DNA from: Gammaproteobacteria bacterium BRH_c0
GTDB lineage: Bacteria > Pseudomonadota > Gammaproteobacteria > Pseudomonadales > Porticoccaceae
Direction: 5' to 3'
DNA length: 64,000 bases
NCBI GenBank assembly: GCA_000961645.1
Contig: LADM01000049.1
Span: 45,524 to 109,523 of the forward strand
Shown: in pieces, positions 1-7,647 of the stretch
Layout of the letters: each line of letters opens with the position of its first letter
Numbering within the stretch: the first letter of the stretch is position 1
Notes under the pieces: model-generated
Databases searched by the model: none
Seen by the model: the letters and a program-made list of their open reading frames with translations, nothing else
Told to the model about the DNA's origin: nothing
Translations under genes and position numbers: made by a program

Positions 1-230
1 CAGCGCTTGCCCTTTGCGGCCAGTTGATAACTCTGGTCTGTGTGGGCTGTGTGGAAAACAGCGCTGCCATAGTAGGGAGGCACGAGATAGTTATCATCTG
101 GATAGGTTTGTTGACGGTCACCACTTTGAACATAACTTTCTGCGTGGTGCCCACTGCCGGTGGCCGTGTTGGCGCAGACGCCGACAGGGAGCAGGGCAAC
201 GGCAAGAGTGAGAAGGGCGGTGAGGCGCAT
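1..230 (-). CDS. Small exported protein, C-terminus beyond left edge
   Basis: The frame starts at ATG (complement of 228-230) and stays open to the window edge, giving at least 76 residues. It begins with a clear signal peptide (MRLTALLTLAVALLPVGVCA) followed by a hydrophilic Gln/Ser/Tyr-rich segment. The start lies one base after the stop of the upstream gene (TGACATG), so translation is probably coupled to the small membrane protein and sigma factor before it. I do not recognise the family. The third gene of comparable sigma-factor operons is often an uncharacterised periplasmic protein, but that similarity rests on gene order only. Confidence 0.5.
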   Translation of the reverse strand, partial: MRLTALLTLAVALLPVGVCANTATGSGHHAESYVQSGDRQQTYPDDNYLVPPYYGSAVFHTAHTDQSYQLAAKGKR

Positions 231-231
231 G

Positions 232-558
232 TCAGCTCCGTTTCGCTGCGTCACTTTCAGCGAGCCAATAGAAAAAATCGAGATTTTCATAAAACTCGGC
301 ATTCTCGGGAGTTAAGCGCTCCATACCTGATTGGCGCTGCTGATTGTCATCCACAGGAGCAACAACCAGTATCAGAGCGACAACAGAAGCTGTCACCATT
401 CCCAAGGCCGGAACCATAAAGCGCGGCAAATGAAATCGGCGCCGGGCCGACATTGCCTGACGTCTGGCATTGACCAGCTGCTGGGCGACAGAGTCATCCA
501 GATTGTGCTCAGCTTCTCGCAGTTGTTCGCGCAGAGCCTGTTCAAACGTGTTCATCAT
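232..558 (-). CDS. Small single-pass membrane protein co-transcribed with a sigma factor (DUF3619-like / anti-sigma-like)
   Basis: The protein has 108 residues: a charged, probably helical N-terminus (1-45), one hydrophobic segment at about 47-67, and a short acidic/aromatic tail. Its start overlaps the 3' end of the sigma-factor gene by 17 bp, so the two are translationally coupled. The size, single membrane span and position suggest a membrane-bound partner of the sigma factor. Small DUF3619-type proteins occupy this slot in related operons. No zinc-binding anti-sigma motif (HxxxCxxC) is visible, so an anti-sigma role is inference from context. Confidence 0.6.
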   Translation of the reverse strand: MMNTFEQALREQLREAEHNLDDSVAQQLVNARRQAMSARRRFHLPRFMVPALGMVTASVVALILVVAPVDDNQQRQSGMERLTPENAEFYENLDFFYWLAESDAAKRS

Positions 559-1138
559 AGTGCTCCTTCAACGCTTCCTTGAGGGATTGTAGCGCACGGA
601 AATAATGGGTTTTGACGCTGCCCTCTGAACATTTCATCGAGGCAGCGGTGTCTGCTGTGGACAATCCTTCCCAGCAGCGCAACATAAAGGCCTGTTGCTG
701 GCGCAGTGGCAGGGCAGCAATGGCTGCCGACAGCGCCTCCATACTCTGCCCCTGTTCCACCTGGTGAGCGGGATTGTTGCTGGCAACATCCGCCACCTGC
801 TGGAACAGGTCTGGTTCATCCTGGGCATCAGAGTTGAAACCAGTGAGCCAGCCGGTGAAACGATTTCGTACCTTGCGATGGCGGTGAACATCCAGAATGC
901 GGTTTTGCAGGATCTTGAAGAACAGGGGCCGCCATTCACCCACCGGCTTGTGGCTGTACTTCCTGACCATAACCAGCATGGCATCCTGAACCGTATCCAT
1001 CGCATCATCCTGATTACCCAGTGACACCCTGGCCATCAGAAATGCCCTGCGCTCTACCGCTGCGAGGAATTCATTGAGGCTGCCGAATTCAGGTTCATCG
1101 CAGCTGTCAGACCGGTTGCTCACCAGGGGCATATCCAC
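542..1138 (-). CDS. RNA polymerase sigma factor, ECF-like sigma-70 family
   Basis: A 198-residue two-domain sigma factor. Region 2 is recognisable around residues 40-70 (DDAMDTVQDAMLVMVRKY, with the Asp/Gln-rich -10 recognition face). Region 4 is at about 140-190 (LPLRQQQAFMLRCWEGLS ... SEGSVKTHYFRAL), a helix-turn-helix for the -35 element. The linker carries an extra stretch with Trp and acidic residues. It heads a three-gene minus-strand operon with a small membrane protein and an exported protein, which suggests an envelope-linked signal. An ATG two codons inside the annotated start is an equally possible start. Confidence 0.85.
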   Translation of the reverse strand: MDMPLVSNRSDSCDEPEFGSLNEFLAAVERRAFLMARVSLGNQDDAMDTVQDAMLVMVRKYSHKPVGEWRPLFFKILQNRILDVHRHRKVRNRFTGWLTGFNSDAQDEPDLFQQVADVASNNPAHQVEQGQSMEALSAAIAALPLRQQQAFMLRCWEGLSTADTAASMKCSEGSVKTHYFRALQSLKEALKEHYDEHV

Positions 1139-1144
1139 CCGCTA

Positions 1145-1474
1145 TCATCTTCCATGATAGGGGTGGTGCAGGATTTCGTTGAGCAGGTATATGCCACCCA
1201 GCACCTCCAGGGTATTGTCGCGCCGGTAATCACGGTGAATGATTACCCGGTCACGGCCGCGGTAATGACGTGCGTGCGGAGCATAATAGTGTTTCTTGCT
1301 GTAGCTATGGTGGCGGTCATAGCCTTTGTGATAACCCCTGTCATAATCGCGTCGATGGTGATTCGATCGATAATCATGGTGCTTTGAGTGATAACCACGA
1401 TCACGATCAGCCATGGCTGGCGCCGTCATCATCACAGCAACAAGAAGAAGTGCGGCAGAAAGATACTTGTTCAT
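1145..1474 (-). CDS. His/Arg/Tyr-rich secreted protein
   Basis: I take the start at the ATG complementary to 1472-1474, because a signal peptide follows at once (MNKYLSAALLLVAVMMTAPAMA) and GGGATGGGAC lies just upstream. An open frame reaches 12 codons further but adds no recognisable sequence. The mature part (about 87 residues) is a run of His, Arg, Tyr, Asp and Lys in irregular HH, DR, YD and RGY units. It ends in a more ordered region (NTLEVLGGIYLLNEILHH). Such composition often goes with metal or polyanion binding in the periplasm, but no defined family is visible. Confidence 0.55.
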   Translation of the reverse strand: MNKYLSAALLLVAVMMTAPAMADRDRGYHSKHHDYRSNHHRRDYDRGYHKGYDRHHSYSKKHYYAPHARHYRGRDRVIIHRDYRRDNTLEVLGGIYLLNEILHHPYHGR

Positions 1475-1552
1475 GATGTCCCATCCCTTTGTTGGTGTCT
1501 CACTGACCAAAAACGGTGGAAACTGTGATCCGTTGACCGGGTCACAAAAAAC

Positions 1553-2371
1553 TTAGCTCAAGTCGAATTCGGCCCAGACAGGGCAGTGATCGGAGGGTTT
1601 GAGCATCGCCCTGGCCACATGATCGATTCCGGCGGCTGTTTGTTTGTCCAGCAACGGTTTGGTGGCCAGTATCAGGTCAATCCGCAAACCCCGTTTTGGG
1701 CTTTGCTCAAACCCCCTGCTGCGGTAGTCAAACCAGGAATAGCGCTGCTCGCCTTCGGCCGGGTGCTGGTGTTCATAGGCATCTGCAAGTCCCCAGTCCG
1801 CCAGCTTGCCCAGCCATTCCCGTTCCTCAGGCAGAAAACAGCATTTGCCTTCGCTCAACCAGCGTTTGCGGTTGTTATCGCCAATGCCAATATCCTTGTC
1901 CAACAGTGCAACATTCATGTCGCCCATGACCACGATCTGCTCATCCGCTGAGTGATTACGGGCCAGATGCTCGAGAAGATTGTGATAAAAGGCCTGTTTG
2001 GCAGGAAACTTCGACGGGTGGCTGCGGTTTTCTCCCTGAGGGAAGTAACCATTGTAGACATGCAAGGGGCCGCAGGGTGTTTCCAGCGTCACCCGCACAA
2101 GTCGTCGTTGGGCATCCTCGCCATCGGCGGGGAAGCCGCACTGGGTAAACAGGGGAGCCTGACGGTACAGCAGCGCTACGCCATAGTGGCCCTTCTGACC
2201 ATGGAAGGTGCTTTGATAGCCCTGGTCGTGAATGACATCGAGGGGGAACAGTTCGTCCGCCACTTTGGTTTCCTGCAAGCCCATCACATCCGGGGCGTGG
2301 CTGGCGATTACCGCCTCCAGCTGCTCGAGGCGGGCGCGGATGCCGTTGACATTGAAGGAGACAAACTTCAT
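1553..2371 (-). CDS. xthA: Exodeoxyribonuclease III
   Basis: A 272-residue EEP-fold nuclease, the usual size for XthA. Visible motifs are the N-terminal NVNGIRAR, the metal-binding Glu34 in LQETK, the catalytic GDMNVA segment, the lesion-recognition region KRWL, and the C-terminal SDHCPVWAEF with the catalytic His. It removes 3' blocking groups and cuts at abasic sites during base-excision repair in the cytoplasm. Its ATG overlaps the stop of the upstream protease gene by 4 bp (ATGA), so it is the second gene of a prc-xthA operon. Confidence 0.95.
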   Translation of the reverse strand: MKFVSFNVNGIRARLEQLEAVIASHAPDVMGLQETKVADELFPLDVIHDQGYQSTFHGQKGHYGVALLYRQAPLFTQCGFPADGEDAQRRLVRVTLETPCGPLHVYNGYFPQGENRSHPSKFPAKQAFYHNLLEHLARNHSADEQIVVMGDMNVALLDKDIGIGDNNRKRWLSEGKCCFLPEEREWLGKLADWGLADAYEHQHPAEGEQRYSWFDYRSRGFEQSPKRGLRIDLILATKPLLDKQTAAGIDHVARAMLKPSDHCPVWAEFDLS

Positions 2372-4479
2372 TGCTTTTCGCGGGCCTCGACTACCATTGC
2401 CGGTGCGGTATTGCTCAGCAGAATCTCGTCTACCAGAATGAGGCCTGCCTCTTTCAGGAGCGGGTCATCTTCCAGGGGGATTTCTTCATCCTCCGGTTTT
2501 TCCTCGGCTACTTCATCCTCATCGTCTTCCAGCGGGTTATCCTTTTTCCAGTCTTCGACCGTGGGGTAGGGCTCCAGTCCCTTGGCTGTCCGGCGCTTGT
2601 TTTCCAGGGCGAGCATGGCGTTTTCACCATCCTTGATTTCCTGCAAGCGCGCTTCGAGATTCAGTGAGACCTCCTTGATGGACATGCGCTCCTTGCGGTA
2701 TGCCAACTCGTCGACCAGATACTTGAAGTCGGGATCGTTGGCAATGCGCTGTTCATGGAGGCTCTTCAAGCGCGGCACATGGGGTTGGAAGTTCTGGTGA
2801 CGGCTGACCGGGATGCCGTGAATCTTGTCCCACGGCAGAGCGTGTTTCTCGCTGCTTTCGCCAATTTCATCGATATTGTAGAGCGACGGGAAACCGATAT
2901 CCGGCAGTACCCCGCGATGCTGGGTACTTTCGCCGGAAACGCGGTAGAACTTTGACTCGGTCAGCTTGAGCTGACCCTCAGGCAACGGCAGCAGGGCCTG
3001 AACTGTGCCCTTGCCAAAGGTTTGGGTTCCCACCACCAACCCGCGACCGTAGTCCTGAATGGCGCCGGCAAAAATTTCCGATGCGGACGCACTTAGGCGG
3101 TTGATCAGCACCAGCAGCGGACCATCATAGAGCGGGGCGGAGCGGGAGCGATTCTGGCGCGAAATCATCTGGTTGGCATAGCGGATCTGCACAACCGGGC
3201 CGGGATTGATGAACAGGTCCGTCAGCGTCGTCGCCTCGTGCAGCGACCCGCCACCGTTGTTGCGAAGATCGATGATGATGCCATCAACCTTTTGTGCCTG
3301 AAGCTCCTTGACGAGCTTGGTGACATCGCGGGTGGTGCTTTTGAAATTGGGGTCGCGTTTGTTGAACGCATCAAAATCGATGTAAAAGGCCGGGATATCG
3401 ATAACCCCGACCCGGAAGGTTTTATCGTCTTCCTCAAGGTCGATAATGCGGCTCTTGGCAGCCTGCTCTTCCAGCTTTACCTCATCGCGGATAATGGAAA
3501 TAACTTTGTTGACACCAGCGCTCTCGCCCTTGGCCGGAATGATTTCAAGCCGTACCTTGGTGCCTTTTGAGCCGCGGATCAGATCCACCACATCATCCAG
3601 GCGCCAGCCTACAACGTCCTGAATATCCTCATCTTCCTGGCCGACACCGACAATCACGTCCTGGGGGGCGAGCTCACCCTGCTTGTCTGCCGGGCCAGCC
3701 GGCACAAGCCGCACAACCTTGGTGCTTTCATCGTCGGTTTGCAGCACAGCGCCGATTCCCTCCAGGGACAGGGACATGCTGATATTGAAGTTTTCCAGCT
3801 GGCGGGGGGAAAAGTAGGTGGTGTGGGGGTCGTACAGCGTGGTAAACGCATTCATATAAAGCTGGTATACATCCTCGCTGTCCATATCCTTGATACGCTT
3901 GATCTGGTTTTTGTAGCGTTTCACCAGCAGCGTTTTGGCGTCATCGGGTTCCTTGTCGGCAACCAGCAGGCGTACATAGCTGTCCTGTACGCGCTTGCGC
4001 CACAGATCGTCCAGTTCCTTGTCGGTACTCAGCCACTGCTTTGCATCCGGATCAATGACCATGGTCTCATCGGTGGTCAGGTCAAAGGGTTCTGGTTTTT
4101 CCAGCAGGGCAATGTTCTTCTCAAGGCGCTTGAGCACTCGCTGCTGGTAATCCTTGAAAATAACGAATGCCGGGGAAAGATCACCCTGCTTCATCAGATC
4201 ATCAAGACCCGCATCCCACTTGCGGTTGTATTTGTCGATATGGGATTGCAGCAGATAGATGCGAGACGGGTCGAGGGAGTCGAGATAGTTGGAGAGGAAA
4301 TCCCGCGACAGCGAGTCGTCCACCGGAATGGTGCTGTAGTGCTTGGCGCCCAGTTTTTCGAGCAGCTCAAGGGTCGTTTCGACCTGCTTGTCGGTAAAGG
4401 CCAAGGGTTCAGGAGCAGCCCACACGCCAGTGCAGGACAGGCAAATCAGCAGGAGGCAAGACAGTAGCTTCAACTTCAT
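2368..4479 (-). CDS. prc: C-terminal (tail-specific) periplasmic protease Prc/Tsp
   Basis: About 703 residues, close to the family's usual 680-720. I place the start at the ATG complementary to 4477-4479, where a signal peptide begins (MKLKLLSCLLLICLSCTGVWA); the frame extends 9 codons further upstream. A helical N-terminal domain is followed by a PDZ domain (about 240-330) and the S41 protease core. The catalytic Ser is in SASASE (about 465) and the Lys in FGKGTVQ (about 489), with the 25-residue spacing of E. coli Prc. It degrades periplasmic proteins with nonpolar C-termini and trims lipoprotein and cell-wall hydrolase partners. An acidic stretch lies near the C-terminus. Confidence 0.95.
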   Translation of the reverse strand: MKLKLLSCLLLICLSCTGVWAAPEPLAFTDKQVETTLELLEKLGAKHYSTIPVDDSLSRDFLSNYLDSLDPSRIYLLQSHIDKYNRKWDAGLDDLMKQGDLSPAFVIFKDYQQRVLKRLEKNIALLEKPEPFDLTTDETMVIDPDAKQWLSTDKELDDLWRKRVQDSYVRLLVADKEPDDAKTLLVKRYKNQIKRIKDMDSEDVYQLYMNAFTTLYDPHTTYFSPRQLENFNISMSLSLEGIGAVLQTDDESTKVVRLVPAGPADKQGELAPQDVIVGVGQEDEDIQDVVGWRLDDVVDLIRGSKGTKVRLEIIPAKGESAGVNKVISIIRDEVKLEEQAAKSRIIDLEEDDKTFRVGVIDIPAFYIDFDAFNKRDPNFKSTTRDVTKLVKELQAQKVDGIIIDLRNNGGGSLHEATTLTDLFINPGPVVQIRYANQMISRQNRSRSAPLYDGPLLVLINRLSASASEIFAGAIQDYGRGLVVGTQTFGKGTVQALLPLPEGQLKLTESKFYRVSGESTQHRGVLPDIGFPSLYNIDEIGESSEKHALPWDKIHGIPVSRHQNFQPHVPRLKSLHEQRIANDPDFKYLVDELAYRKERMSIKEVSLNLEARLQEIKDGENAMLALENKRRTAKGLEPYPTVEDWKKDNPLEDDEDEVAEEKPEDEEIPLEDDPLLKEAGLILVDEILLSNTAPAMVVEAREKQ

Positions 4480-4712
4480 GAATTCAATTCTCGGTAGCGA
4501 GCGCACAGGGGGCAGTGTAACAAAAATGTCCGAGCTTAGACCTTTATGTAGCCAATGTTACTGCATTGATCCGTTGGGTGGATCGTGTGCTTGTGATTGC
4601 CCTTAGCAATGTATGGGCTTGGGGTTCGAGTTTCACGATCCAGGCCAGAGGCCGATAGGCAATTCAGAGAAGGATTTTTAAAGAGTTTATTAAAATCAAT
4701 CGGTTGTACAGG

Positions 4713-6479
4713 TTATGAATCCCCGGCAGATGAATGCATACCCGTTTTCAGATAGTCCAGCACGTTCTGTACTTCTTCCAGTTTGCCGTTGTTGAGCCGC
4801 AGCACCCGATCTGCTACCGCCAGGCTGGCGGGGCGGTGAGTAATCAGGATTACAGTACGCTGGGCAAAAATTTCGCGACAATCCTGTAGTAATTCTGCTT
4901 CGCCAGTTGGATCAAACATTGAGGTCGCTTCATCAAGGACAAAGACAGGCGGATTCTTTAACAGCGCTCGAGCCAGGGATAATCGCTGGCGCTGACCACC
5001 TGAGAGCTTCAGCCCCTGGTCTCCTATCAAGGTTTGATAACCATTGGGTAACTGCTGGATAAAGGTATGGGCACGGGCAGTACGGGCAGCATTTTCAATG
5101 TCTTCCTGGCTCGCAAAAGCCTTGCCCCAGCCGATATTCTCGGCAACAGTGCCGTTCAATAGCAGGGTGTGCTGGGCTACCAGGCCAATCTGAGAGCGAA
5201 CGCTGTTCAGGGATACACTGCGAATATCAACGCCATCTATGGTGATAGCTCCACTTGCGGGGTCGATCAGCCGCATCAAGAGGTGGGCCAGGGTGCTCTT
5301 GCCGGCGCCGTTTTCACCGACAATAGCCACTGTTTCTCTGCCCTTGATGGTCAGATCCAGGCTATCGAATAGCGGTTGCTGGCTCGATGGATACCCAAAT
5401 GAAACAGCCTGAAACCTGATCTCACCTGCAGTAACGGTGAGAGGCTCAAGATGTAGTTCCTGGGGTTCAGGCTGCTGATCAAGAAAATCGAGAATTCGTT
5501 CTGATGCCCCAAGTGTTTTCTGCAGCTCACCATAAACATTCGCCAGCTGGCCCAGTGGTTGATTCAGCAACATGGCAAACAGCAATAAACTCACCAGGTT
5601 TGCCGGGGTGAGATCGCCTGCCTCAATCGCCGAATAACCAAGCCATACAAGAATAAGCAAACCCAACCCGGCAAGCAGGCCAATAACCGGGGGAAGCATG
5701 GTGTAGATGAGCAGCTGCCGCTTGGAAAGGGTCAGTAGGTGGCTGTTCTTGATCTCAAAACCCTGTAGCTCCTGCGCCTCCCGGGTGAAGGACTTGATGG
5801 TTGGCAGCAGGCCCAGATTTTCCTCTGCATGAGCAACCAGATTCCCATAGGAATCTACCCACTGGCGAGATAAAGGCCTGATTTTTCTGCCAATAATTTT
5901 AATTGAGAGAAAATATACTGGCAACAAGGCCAGGGTGATGGTTGCAATCTTTACGTTCAGCCAGAGCATCATGCCGGCAGCACCAATAAATGTAATGCCC
6001 AGCGGCAATATCTGTACTAGCGTGCCCGTTACGAAGTTGCTGACAATGGCTGAATCATGGGTAAGGATGCTGAGCACGTTGCCGCGCTTTTGTTCATCGT
6101 AATAACTCACAGGCAGTAATTGCAGGTGTTCATACAGGCGTGAGCGCAGGCGGGCCAGAACTTCTTCTGCTGTCCTGCCAGTTATGTATGCTGTGGCAAA
6201 ACCCAGTGCGCTGCGAAGCATCAGCAAGCCAACCCAGAACATTATCAATATTTGCAAGGAGTCAAAAAAGCCGCCCTCTGCCCCCAGTATGTGGCTTGTC
6301 AGCTGGCCTGCAATCCAGGGGTTGAGGAGGTTGATAAAGCTGCCTGCAACCAACAGCAGCAGGCAAGCCGCCAGAGTTTTCCTGGGGGGGGATATAACAG
6401 ACAGTAGACGGGTGAATTTCATGGGGGAAGATTGTATAGCAACCCCTAAAGTGCCCATAGGCGTATCTGTCACAGACAA
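4713..6479 (-). CDS. ABC exporter of the lasso-peptide cluster (permease-ATPase fusion, McjD-type)
   Basis: A half-size ABC exporter of up to 588 residues: six predicted membrane helices, then an ATPase with Walker A GENGAGKST (about 387-395), signature LSGGQRQRL (about 490) and Walker B VFVLDEATSMFD (about 515). It is the last gene of the RiPP operon, 8 bp after the kinase gene, so its likely job is peptide export and producer immunity. The start is uncertain: TTG at 6479, ATG at 6458 or ATG at 6422 (MKFTRLL). None has a good ribosome site, so translation probably depends on coupling. Export of the lasso product is inferred from context. Confidence 0.85.
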   Translation of the reverse strand: MSVTDTPMGTLGVAIQSSPMKFTRLLSVISPPRKTLAACLLLLVAGSFINLLNPWIAGQLTSHILGAEGGFFDSLQILIMFWVGLLMLRSALGFATAYITGRTAEEVLARLRSRLYEHLQLLPVSYYDEQKRGNVLSILTHDSAIVSNFVTGTLVQILPLGITFIGAAGMMLWLNVKIATITLALLPVYFLSIKIIGRKIRPLSRQWVDSYGNLVAHAEENLGLLPTIKSFTREAQELQGFEIKNSHLLTLSKRQLLIYTMLPPVIGLLAGLGLLILVWLGYSAIEAGDLTPANLVSLLLFAMLLNQPLGQLANVYGELQKTLGASERILDFLDQQPEPQELHLEPLTVTAGEIRFQAVSFGYPSSQQPLFDSLDLTIKGRETVAIVGENGAGKSTLAHLLMRLIDPASGAITIDGVDIRSVSLNSVRSQIGLVAQHTLLLNGTVAENIGWGKAFASQEDIENAARTARAHTFIQQLPNGYQTLIGDQGLKLSGGQRQRLSLARALLKNPPVFVLDEATSMFDPTGEAELLQDCREIFAQRTVILITHRPASLAVADRVLRLNNGKLEEVQNVLDYLKTGMHSSAGDS

Positions 6480-6487
6480 AGGGCCGA

Positions 6488-7309
6488 TTACAACGCTTTG
6501 GCGTGGGCGATAACCGCTTGCCGCACATCTGGTAAGTAATCGTAGCGACGTGGATAGTCGAGGCGGAAAAAACTGACGCTCTTGACCAGATCAGTCAATT
6601 GGCCAAAGTGATGGGTCAGCATTGCCCGCTCTTCAATATCCAGCAGAAAAGAATGTCGCACAAGCTCGATAATCGCATCCCGGCTGCTCACGGATTGGAT
6701 CGAAATAGATGGCGTACTGCCATCACCTAACAAATATATAGCTCGCAATGGTCGTGGCTCACCGCAGTAAAGCACCGCATCACCAGCGAGAAATCTTGTT
6801 TTAGGTGTGTAATCTACAGGAGGTGACGATGGAGAGCCCTCTGGCATAAGAGCTTCATGTGAATCATGCCATAAGCGGATAGAAGGGTGGCTGGGCTGAG
6901 CTAGACATTTCCCGTTGATCAACTCCAGTTGCAGGCCGTCATCGGTCAGGAAACCATGGCCATTGGTTGCAAAGCTGCTTGTCAGAGTGGATTTGCCAGC
7001 GCCAGAAGCGCCAAGAAATGCAACTGACAAGTCATTGATTTCAATAGCGCCGCCGTGCAGCACCAGCTTGAACTGGCGGCTAAGGGCAAGGGGAAGGATT
7101 TGGTTGAGGTATAGATGGTCGATGGTCGACTTGGATACACCGAAATTTCGTGTGCAGGAAGTTTCCAGCCCGTCGGCTGCTATCCAGAACTCAGCCAACG
7201 CTGGAAAACTGATGATATAGCCTTGATCTGCGTGGAAGAAATTTGCCCACAAGGACCCATCAGGCATCAGCATTCGGTGAAAGGGGTGGCGTGCGGATTT
7301 ACTGCTCAA
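6488..7309 (-). CDS. HPr-kinase-like RiPP kinase (lasso-peptide tailoring)
   Basis: A 273-residue protein with an HprK-type P-loop (GASGAGKST at about 99-107) followed by FLTDDGLQLE, the metal and catalytic acidic region. It lacks the N-terminal domain of true HPr kinase/phosphorylase and no PTS gene lies nearby. HprK homologues in lasso clusters (the paeninodin/pseudomycoidin group) phosphorylate a C-terminal Ser of the precursor. Here it directly follows the precursor gene, so peptide phosphorylation is the best inference. However, this precursor ends in Asp, so the target residue is unknown. The only start that covers the domain is TTG at 7309, with AAGAGA about 13 bases upstream. Confidence 0.75.
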   Translation of the reverse strand: MSSKSARHPFHRMLMPDGSLWANFFHADQGYIISFPALAEFWIAADGLETSCTRNFGVSKSTIDHLYLNQILPLALSRQFKLVLHGGAIEINDLSVAFLGASGAGKSTLTSSFATNGHGFLTDDGLQLELINGKCLAQPSHPSIRLWHDSHEALMPEGSPSSPPVDYTPKTRFLAGDAVLYCGEPRPLRAIYLLGDGSTPSISIQSVSSRDAIIELVRHSFLLDIEERAMLTHHFGQLTDLVKSVSFFRLDYPRRYDYLPDVRQAVIAHAKAL

Positions 7310-7423
7310 ATGCTATGCATTTCTCTTGATACATGAGACCCTTTTATGGTTCATGTTTCTACTGAAGCCTCAATAAATGTTCAGAATGTCTATAGCCCAT
7401 AACCTCTGATAGTTGGTAAGGCG

Positions 7424-7627
7424 CTAATCCAGCTTACACATAGACATGTCCCCGCCGACAGGGCAACCAATGCTGTGTGCCGAGCCATCATTACCTATAA
7501 AGCTGCCACCAGACTGGGTTATTGAGGCGACAGCACCAAAGCTAACTAAGACTGGCTTGTTGTAGTGAAGCTTGTTAGATTGGAAGACTAGTTCGCTCGA
7601 TTTGGATTTGCTGCTATCTGATTGCAT
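7424..7627 (-). CDS. Lasso-peptide precursor (leader plus core)
   Basis: A 67-residue peptide. The ATG complementary to 7625-7627 is chosen because GAGGA sits 8 bases upstream; a GTG 21 bases earlier lies against the cyclase stop. The leader carries the lasso recognition pattern YxxPxLxxxG (Tyr22, Pro25, Leu27, Gly31) and a Thr at 37. If Thr is at position -2, cleavage is after Gln38 and the core is Ser39 to Asp67. Asp47 then falls at core position 9 as ring acceptor; starting at Gly40 gives an 8-residue ring. The tail has two cysteines (55 and 64) and ends in Lys-Leu-Asp. The ring assignment is inference. Confidence 0.8.
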   Translation of the reverse strand: MQSDSSKSKSSELVFQSNKLHYNKPVLVSFGAVASITQSGGSFIGNDGSAHSIGCPVGGDMSMCKLD

Positions 7628-7647
7628 TGTCTGATCCTCAGTTTCCA

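Noticed and set aside
24..419. 131-codon plus-strand frame at the left edge
   Set aside because: Overlaps two coupled minus-strand genes (signal-peptide protein and small membrane protein) and lacks protein-like composition.
3739..4467. 242-codon plus-strand frame opposite prc
   Set aside because: No family signature; prc on the minus strand is complete with signal peptide and catalytic pair.
6488..7309. True HPr kinase/phosphorylase of a PTS system
   Set aside because: No N-terminal HprK domain, no PTS genes nearby, and placement between a lasso precursor and its exporter.
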